From the NCBI GenBank assembly GCA_027604665.1, contig JADGIZ010000560.1, forward strand, positions 1 to 11,833: DNA of 11,833 bases. Direction: 5' to 3'. The notes under the pieces are model-generated. The model ran no database searches and was not told the DNA's origin. It saw only the letters and a program-made list of their open reading frames with translations. The translations under genes and the position numbers were made by a program. How positions within the stretch are numbered: the first letter of the stretch is position 1; every line of letters starts with the position of its first letter. The DNA comes from Polyrhizophydium stewartii (taxonomy: Eukaryota; Chytridiomycota; Chytridiomycetes; Rhizophydiales). This document shows, one piece after another, positions 7,946 through 11,833 of the stretch.

Positions 7946-8027
7946 CCGAGATTTGGGTTGAAACCGCGTGCGGCGCGAGCATCACGTGGGCCCCACGTGA
8001 TGCGCCCCTGAGGGCGCGGAATCTCGG
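7946..8027. promoter_or_regulatory. Inverted repeat with twin CACGTG (E-box/G-box) sites upstream of SAP30-like gene
   Basis: A perfect palindrome has 12-bp arms (GCATCACGTGGG, 7979-7990, and its complement, 7992-8003) around a single C. Each arm carries CACGTG in the context ATCACGTGGG. This combines the Cbf1-type RTCACGTG and Pho4-type CACGTGGG preferences known for yeast bHLH factors. Outer arms CCGAGATT (7946-7953) and AATCTCGG (8020-8027) extend the symmetry imperfectly. It sits 14 bp past the UBE3D-like stop codon and about 190 bp before the SAP30-like ATG, so it is a candidate operator or promoter element for the latter. A transcript hairpin in the UBE3D-like 3' UTR is the alternative. 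Confidence 0.65.
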
Positions 8028-8129
8028 GTCTTGCCGGCCGCGGGCAGCACCAAGCGCCCACCCTCCCCCCACCGAGGTTACGCCTGCCCCGCCGCCTGCG
8101 CGACCCAGCCACCGCTCCACGCACTCCGG

Positions 8130-8174
8130 CGCACACGCACGCACACTCAAACACCCATACGCACACACACAGCT
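8130..8174 (+). repeat. CA-rich simple repeat in the SAP30-like 5' region
   Basis: Imperfect CACACG/ACACAC units precede the ATG at 8217 by about 45-85 bp. They probably lie in the promoter or 5' leader; no function is evident. Confidence 0.6.
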
Positions 8175-8216
8175 CAACGTATCGCACCGCACTGCACGTA
8201 CAGCCGCACGCACGCC

Positions 8217-9807
8217 ATGTCGAGCAGGTACCGCAGCACCACCACCATCGAGGCCGAGCCACCCGCAGGAACCAAGCGCAGGCGCACTGCGGCCGTTGCA
8301 GCTGCAGCCGCGGTTGCAGCTGCAGCGGCGGCGGACCTTGCAACATCGGGCACGGGCGGCCCGTCGTCGTCGTCGTCCTCGGCAGCGGCGCTCTCATCAA
8401 CAGCCTCGGCCGCGGGCACGGCGGCATCGGCGCGCGAGTCGGCGTCGGGCACATTTGGCGCATCGGCGGCGGGGTCGCTGACGCTGCACGGCTCGAGCGA
8501 TGCGGTGAGTTGCTGGCACTGGCCGTCGACGGTGCGCCGGCTGTGCGCGGGGAGTGTGTTTGGCGCCTGAACCGGCGGTGTTGTTGCTCGTGCTTCGATG
8601 ATGGCCCTGAGACGGCGGGGGTGCGAGGTGATGGGCCGGCGCATGTACACGGCGGCGTGTGCGTGTGTGCGTGCGTGCGTGGCGAGGGGGACGGGCCGGC
8701 TGCGTGCGGCCGCCCGATGCATGCGGGTCCAGCGATGACTGGTGCCGCGGCGCCTGCGACGTGCGGAGCAGGCGGGGCTGCGGCCGGGGCGATGGTGGAC
8801 GGGCGTTTCACAGGCGGCGGGCAGCTCGGGCGGGCCGCAGGTGGGCGGGCGGCGGTAGCCTGGCCCGTGATGCCCGCGATGCGCCCGCCAGCCGACAGCC
8901 CTGCCGCCGCCGGCCGCCGACCTGCTGCCGCTGTCTGCTCCTCTCGACCCTCTCCCCCACGCCTCGCCTGCCCACGGGCCGCTGCCGCCGCCGCTGCCGC
9001 CACTCCGACGGACGAATGCGGCCGGCGCTCGCTTGCACCCGCCGGGCCTGCGATGCCCGCCTGCGCCGCCGTCTGCTCCCTCCCCTGCATTCGACTCGCA
9101 TTGCCGTCCCGGCTGCCTGCCCAATCCACCCCGCCCTCGCCGTCCATCCCACGAGATCTGTGCCACGCAGCGCCGCCCGATCGCAGCGCCCGCCGCGACC
9201 ATCGCCCGTGGAGCTGACGCCGCCTGCGCCTCCGGCTCCGCTGCCGCTCTCTCCTGCGGCATGCATGCGCTGCTCCGCTCCGCTGCCCGCTCCGCTCCGC
9301 CGCCGGCTCATTGCCGCACCCCGTAGCCGAAAGATCTTCCGCCGCCGCAGCAAGCACAGATGGACTTTGCGGGCTGGTCCGACGCCGCGCTGCAGCGCTA
9401 CTCGCGGGCCTTCCGGCTCGATGCCCGCTACAAGGGGCAGCTGGCATCCGCCGCCGCGCAGCCGCGGCCGAGGGCCATGGTCTCCAAGGAGCGCGAGCAG
9501 CTCGTGTCGCAGGTCGCCGGGCACTTTTCGCAGCAGCGCATCAACGAGCAGGAGGTCGTGGCCGACTTTCTGTTCTCGATGCAGCACAGGGGTGCGTGAC
9601 GCAGCGCGCTGCCCCCGGCCCGCCCGTGCGCCGCACGGGCTGCCCTGCCGCCTGTGCGCGCCAGATGCACTGACAGCAAGCTCGCTCCGCGCAGGCCAGA
9701 AGCTGTGGCTCCCGCCGCACATGCTGGACAGCCCGCTCACATCGGCCGCCGCCATCGCCTACTCCCCGCGCACGGTGCCGCGCACCGCAGCCACCCCGTC
9801 CTCTTAG
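8217..9807 (+). CDS. SAP30-like subunit of the Sin3/HDAC corepressor (SAP30 Sin3-binding domain)
   Basis: Model: join(8217..8504, 9327..9591, 9695..9807), 221 residues; mammalian SAP30 has about 220. SAP30 proteins bridge Sin3 and histone deacetylase in the nucleus to repress transcription. Exon 1 (residues 1-96) encodes a basic KRRR patch at 20-23 (possible nuclear signal), a poly-Ala tract (about 25-39) and a Ser/Ala-rich disordered stretch. Exon 2 begins PKDLPPPQQAQ and holds the Sin3-binding helices: MDFAGWSDAALQRYSRAF (from 108), KEREQLVSQVAGHF (about 150-163) and INEQEVVADFLFS (about 168-180). Exon 3 adds QKLWLPP and a short Ser/Pro tail. Junctions are GTGAGT to TAG (phase 0) and GTGCGT to GCAG (phase 1). 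The N-terminal zinc finger of animal SAP30 is absent. The chief doubt is the 822-bp first intron: the domain could instead start at the ATG at 9360 as a 114-residue protein. Confidence 0.85.
8505..9326 (+). other. SAP30-like gene, first intron (822 bp) with GC-skew switch
   Basis: The donor is GTGAGT after GCG and the acceptor GTAG before CCG AAA GAT. A GCTGAC branch candidate lies at 9213-9218, and no AG dinucleotide occurs from there to the acceptor AG at 9325-9326, about 108 nt. The first half is G-rich with GT repeats and G-tracts; the second half is strongly C-rich. No coding exon was found inside; long reading frames here are compositional. Confidence 0.72.
8819..8849 (+). other. Clustered G-tracts (possible G-quadruplex)
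   Basis: Five GGG tracts at 8819, 8828, 8832, 8843 and 8847 are separated by loops of 6, 1, 8 and 1 nt on the sense strand of the SAP30-like first intron. One loop is longer than the usual limit of seven, so quadruplex formation is only possible, not predicted with confidence. Confidence 0.35.
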
Positions 9808-10119
9808 CCGGCGGGCAGCATCCCCTTGTCGATGCGCCCAGCAGGCCCGCCACGCGGGACGGACTCGCCAAGCCTGGCCCCACCCCGTCCGACCGACCCA
9901 CTCGCCAGCCCATCTGCGCTGGCTCGACCTCACTAAATGCAATGAGACCACCCACCACGCCTGCCGCCCGGGACGGCCCTCCATACCAGCGCCCGTGGTG
10001 CGCCGCAGGCGTCCCGCCGGCGTCCCGCCCGGCCCTCGGCACCCGTCCCCGGCGGCGATGCCTGGTGCGCACTCCCCGCTCGTTCAGCGCTTTTCTTCGC
10101 TTCTGCAAAGTCACCCAAA
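9808..10119. other. Intergenic spacer and promoter of the zinc-finger gene, no gene seen
   Basis: This spacer of 312 bp runs from the SAP30-like stop codon to the next ATG. It is C-rich with no recognisable RNA gene or coding frame. The last 40 bp become T/C-rich (GCGCTTTTCTTCGCTTCTG) before CCCAAAATG, which resembles a fungal pyrimidine-rich transcription start region. Confidence 0.6.
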
Positions 10120-11190
10120 ATGTCGGACCCGGCCAGCCAGCAGCAGCTGGCCTTCCAGCAGTATGCGCAGTACCTGCAGTACCAGCAGCAGACGCAGCAG
10201 CTGGCGCAGCAGCAGCGGCTTGCCGCGCAGAGCTTTCCGGCGCAAGGACAGGTGCATGGCCAGCCGCTGCAGCCGCCGCACCAGCAGCAGCCGCACCAGC
10301 AGACCCCGCTTCACCAGCAGCAGCCGCAGCACCTGCAGCACCAGCAGCCGCCGTTCCGCGGCCACCGCGACCGGCCCGACGACTGGAAGTGCCCCGACTG
10401 CCGCTTCCACAACTATGCGTCGCGCACAACCTGCTTCCGCTGCGGCGTCGGCACGCGCCCGGGCGGCGGCGGCCAGGGGGGCGGCCGGTTCGGCTACTCG
10501 TCGGACCCCTACTCGCAGCGCCAGCCGTCGCCGACCCGAGGAGGCGGCAGCGGCGGCGGCGGCTACGACTCCCACTGGTCGCAGCCGGGCCAAGGGTACG
10601 GCCACGAGCACCAGCATGCAGACTTGATGCGCCAGCACCAGCAACACCACTATGGCCAGTCGCAGCAGCGCGGCCGCATCCTTCCCGGCGACTGGATCTG
10701 CCCATACTGCGGCAAGCTCAACTTTGCGTCCCGCAGCAACTGCTTCTCGTGCGGCACGGCGGGCGACGGCGCCGTGCGGCCAGGCACCCGGCCAGGCGAC
10801 TGGGCATGCAGCCAGTGCAGATACATCAACTTTGCCGTGCGCACAGCGTGCTACAAGTGCTACCTCCCGCGGGGCGACGACGATCCCGCCGCCGCGGCCG
10901 CCGCGACAGCCGAGTCGACGGCCTCGGCCGTGCTCGACTCCAACCGGACGTTTGGGGTCTACGACAGCCAGGCCGGGCGTCCGCGGGACCAGCAGGACTA
11001 TCTCTCCCACTACCAGCAGCTTTCTCAGCAGTACCAGCAGCAGCAGCAGCAGTATCAGCAGCAGTACCAGCAGCAACAGCAGCAACAGCAGCAACAGCAG
11101 CCGTCGCAGACGTCGCAGCAGCAATCGCAATCGCAACAAGACTCGCAGCAGGCGGCGCCGTCTGGCGCATCAGCGGCCCCGTCTCTGTGA
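10120..11190 (+). CDS. Three RanBP2-type zinc fingers with Gln-rich flanks, probable RNA-binding protein
   Basis: This is a single exon of 356 residues, with the start in CCCAAAATGTCG. The layout is: a Gln/Tyr/Pro-rich N-terminus (about 6-77), finger 1 (W89, C91, C94, C105, C108), a Gly/Ser/His linker (about 114-186), finger 2 (W192, C194, C197, C208, C211), finger 3 (W228, C230, C233, C244, C247), an Ala-rich segment and a Gln-rich C-terminus with an 11-Gln run. All fingers fit W-x-C-x2-C-x3-N-x6-C-x2-C with the intervening Asn kept. An Arg precedes the third Cys by three residues in each, as in the single-stranded-RNA-binding fingers of ZRANB2. There is no RRM, unlike yeast Nrp1. Gln/Tyr-rich flanks are prion-like and suggest condensate or granule association (inference). 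Role could be splicing or mRNA regulation; the exact orthologue is unknown. Confidence 0.9.
   Translation: MSDPASQQQLAFQQYAQYLQYQQQTQQLAQQQRLAAQSFPAQGQVHGQPLQPPHQQQPHQQTPLHQQQPQHLQHQQPPFRGHRDRPDDWKCPDCRFHNYASRTTCFRCGVGTRPGGGGQGGGRFGYSSDPYSQRQPSPTRGGGSGGGGYDSHWSQPGQGYGHEHQHADLMRQHQQHHYGQSQQRGRILPGDWICPYCGKLNFASRSNCFSCGTAGDGAVRPGTRPGDWACSQCRYINFAVRTACYKCYLPRGDDDPAAAAAATAESTASAVLDSNRTFGVYDSQAGRPRDQQDYLSHYQQLSQQYQQQQQQYQQQYQQQQQQQQQQQPSQTSQQQSQSQQDSQQAAPSGASAAPSL
11013..11100 (+). repeat. CAG/CAA repeat encoding Gln-Tyr-rich tail
   Basis: Runs of CAG and CAA codons broken by TAC/TAT encode Gln stretches of 6, 3 and 11 residues near the C-terminus of the zinc-finger protein. The last run alternates CAG-CAG-CAA, so it is an interrupted rather than a pure CAG repeat. 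Its length is likely polymorphic. Confidence 0.85.
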
Positions 11191-11833
11191 CGCTGATGCT
11201 GGGCTGTTACTGACGCTGCTACTGATACTGGCGGTGACGATGCCACGCGTTGAGCGCCAGCACCTTGCTGCTTTTGGGCGTTGCCTGATCTCATGCGCCG
11301 CCAAGCCGCGCATCGCACTGCGCCATGGCGTCCTGCCGTCTCCACGCATATTTCCTCTCTCTGTTCTCCAGCGTCGCTTCTCACTCTCCTTCTCGCCTTT
11401 TCTCCTTCTTCATTCGTCCCTCGCTCGCTTTCCGCCATGATACGTGCCCACCTTGGACGCGCCGCGCGACAGCATAGGGGAGGAGTAAACTTTGGTCGGC
11501 ACGATTGCGTGTGCGGGATGTGCGCGTGAGGCGGAAGAGGCTGCGGTCGCAGACCACGAGCGACGGGCAGAGGTCCAAAGCGTGCGCGTGCACAGATCTG
11601 GCAGTCGCGGAGGTTGGGGAGGGGGAGACGCCACGCGGCGTCGGTGGCCATGGCGAGCGTGCAAGCGGGTTGCGGCGGGGCCGGCGACGGTAGCGTGGCC
11701 CGCCCGCCGCCTGGGGGCCGGCGCCGGCGGCGTGCCGGCGGGCGTGGGGGCCACGGGGTACGAGGTGGTGCGGGTTGAGGCGCGGCCGCCGGGCCTTTCC
11801 CCCAGTCACGCCGGGCACCCCAGGCCGCCACAC
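11191..11833. other. Right-edge region, no supportable gene
   Basis: The first 250 bp are less GC-rich and turn into a CT-rich tract (about 11335-11430) that ends at GCCATGATACG. This could be a 3' UTR or the 5' leader of another gene. The ATG at 11437 opens a short basic peptide of 16 codons followed by GTAAAC, a donor-like site. From 11489 to the edge one plus frame has no stop, and its last 50 codons have high third-position GC. Minus-strand frames are equally open and Arg/Pro-rich. No domain is recognised in any frame, so nothing is called. Confidence 0.5.

Noticed and set aside
8217..8504. Exon 1 of the SAP30-like gene as a separate small gene
   Set aside because: It has a strong GTGAGT donor in phase 0, and its frame joins exactly to PKDLPPPQQAQ-MDFAGW. 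The joined length matches the SAP30 family. It remains the main alternative because the intron is long.
7165..9447. 760-codon minus-strand reading frame across the UBE3D-like and SAP30-like genes
   Set aside because: It is Arg/Pro/Ala/His-rich with no domain, and it runs antisense to spliced exons with clear family motifs. It is a by-product of GC-rich sequence with few stop codons.
10111..11139. 342-codon minus-strand frame with long Leu runs opposite the zinc-finger gene
   Set aside because: The Leu runs are the complement of CAG/CAA glutamine codons; the sense frame has three intact zinc fingers.
11055..11831. Cys-rich minus-strand frame at the right edge
   Set aside because: The Cys/Cys-Cys runs mirror CAG repeats and the rest is Arg/Pro-rich, so it is a shadow of the zinc-finger gene plus non-coding DNA.
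1..11833. A new multi-gene system, mobile element or viral insertion
   Set aside because: The genes are ordinary and functionally unrelated eukaryotic housekeeping, wall and flagellar genes. No transposase, integrase, reverse transcriptase, terminal repeats or viral hallmark gene was seen.

Overview
The window looks like a GC-rich nuclear chromosome segment of a zoosporic (flagellated) fungus, most likely a chytrid. Fungal traits are a GPI-anchored chitin deacetylase and a SAP30-type Sin3/HDAC subunit. A flagellar trait is a CCDC42/MIA2-type coiled-coil protein, a family kept in organisms with motile cilia. Several genes carry short spliceosomal introns, mostly 60-220 bp, with GTRNGT-like donors and a recurrent CTGAC branch motif. 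The large, degenerate, alanine-rich ankyrin-like protein at the left edge also resembles the expanded families known in some chytrids. The species is not determined; this is inference from gene content.

Layout from left to right: (1) an ankyrin-repeat-like protein, plus strand, open at the left edge and ending at 1623; (2) a chitin deacetylase in three exons, plus, 1776-3501; (3) a spacer of about 520 bp with simple GT- and CT-rich repeats; (4) a CCDC42-like flagellar coiled-coil protein in six exons, minus, 5617-4024; (5) a 224-bp divergent promoter region; (6) a UBE3D-like E3 ligase (HECT_2 / E2-binding family) in seven exons, plus, 5842-7932; (7) a short spacer with a striking CACGTG palindrome; (8) a SAP30-like protein in three exons with an 822-bp first intron, plus, 8217-9807; (9) a protein with three RanBP2-type zinc fingers and glutamine-rich flanks, intronless, plus, 10120-11190; (10) about 640 bp to the right edge with no gene that can be supported.

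All exon joins were worked out by eye from splice signals, reading-frame continuity and family resemblance. In every spliced gene the phases close exactly: 485, 313, 446 and 221 residues. The neighbours do not form a pathway. They cover cell wall, flagellum, ubiquitin, chromatin and RNA binding, as is normal for a eukaryotic chromosome. No mobile element, virus, CRISPR array, rRNA or tRNA was recognised. The most noteworthy points are a GC-AG intron in the CCDC42-like gene, the twin-CACGTG palindrome upstream of the SAP30-like gene, the long skew-switching SAP30 intron with a branch-to-acceptor stretch of about 108 nt lacking AG, and a MopE-like acidic motif in the chitin deacetylase tail.
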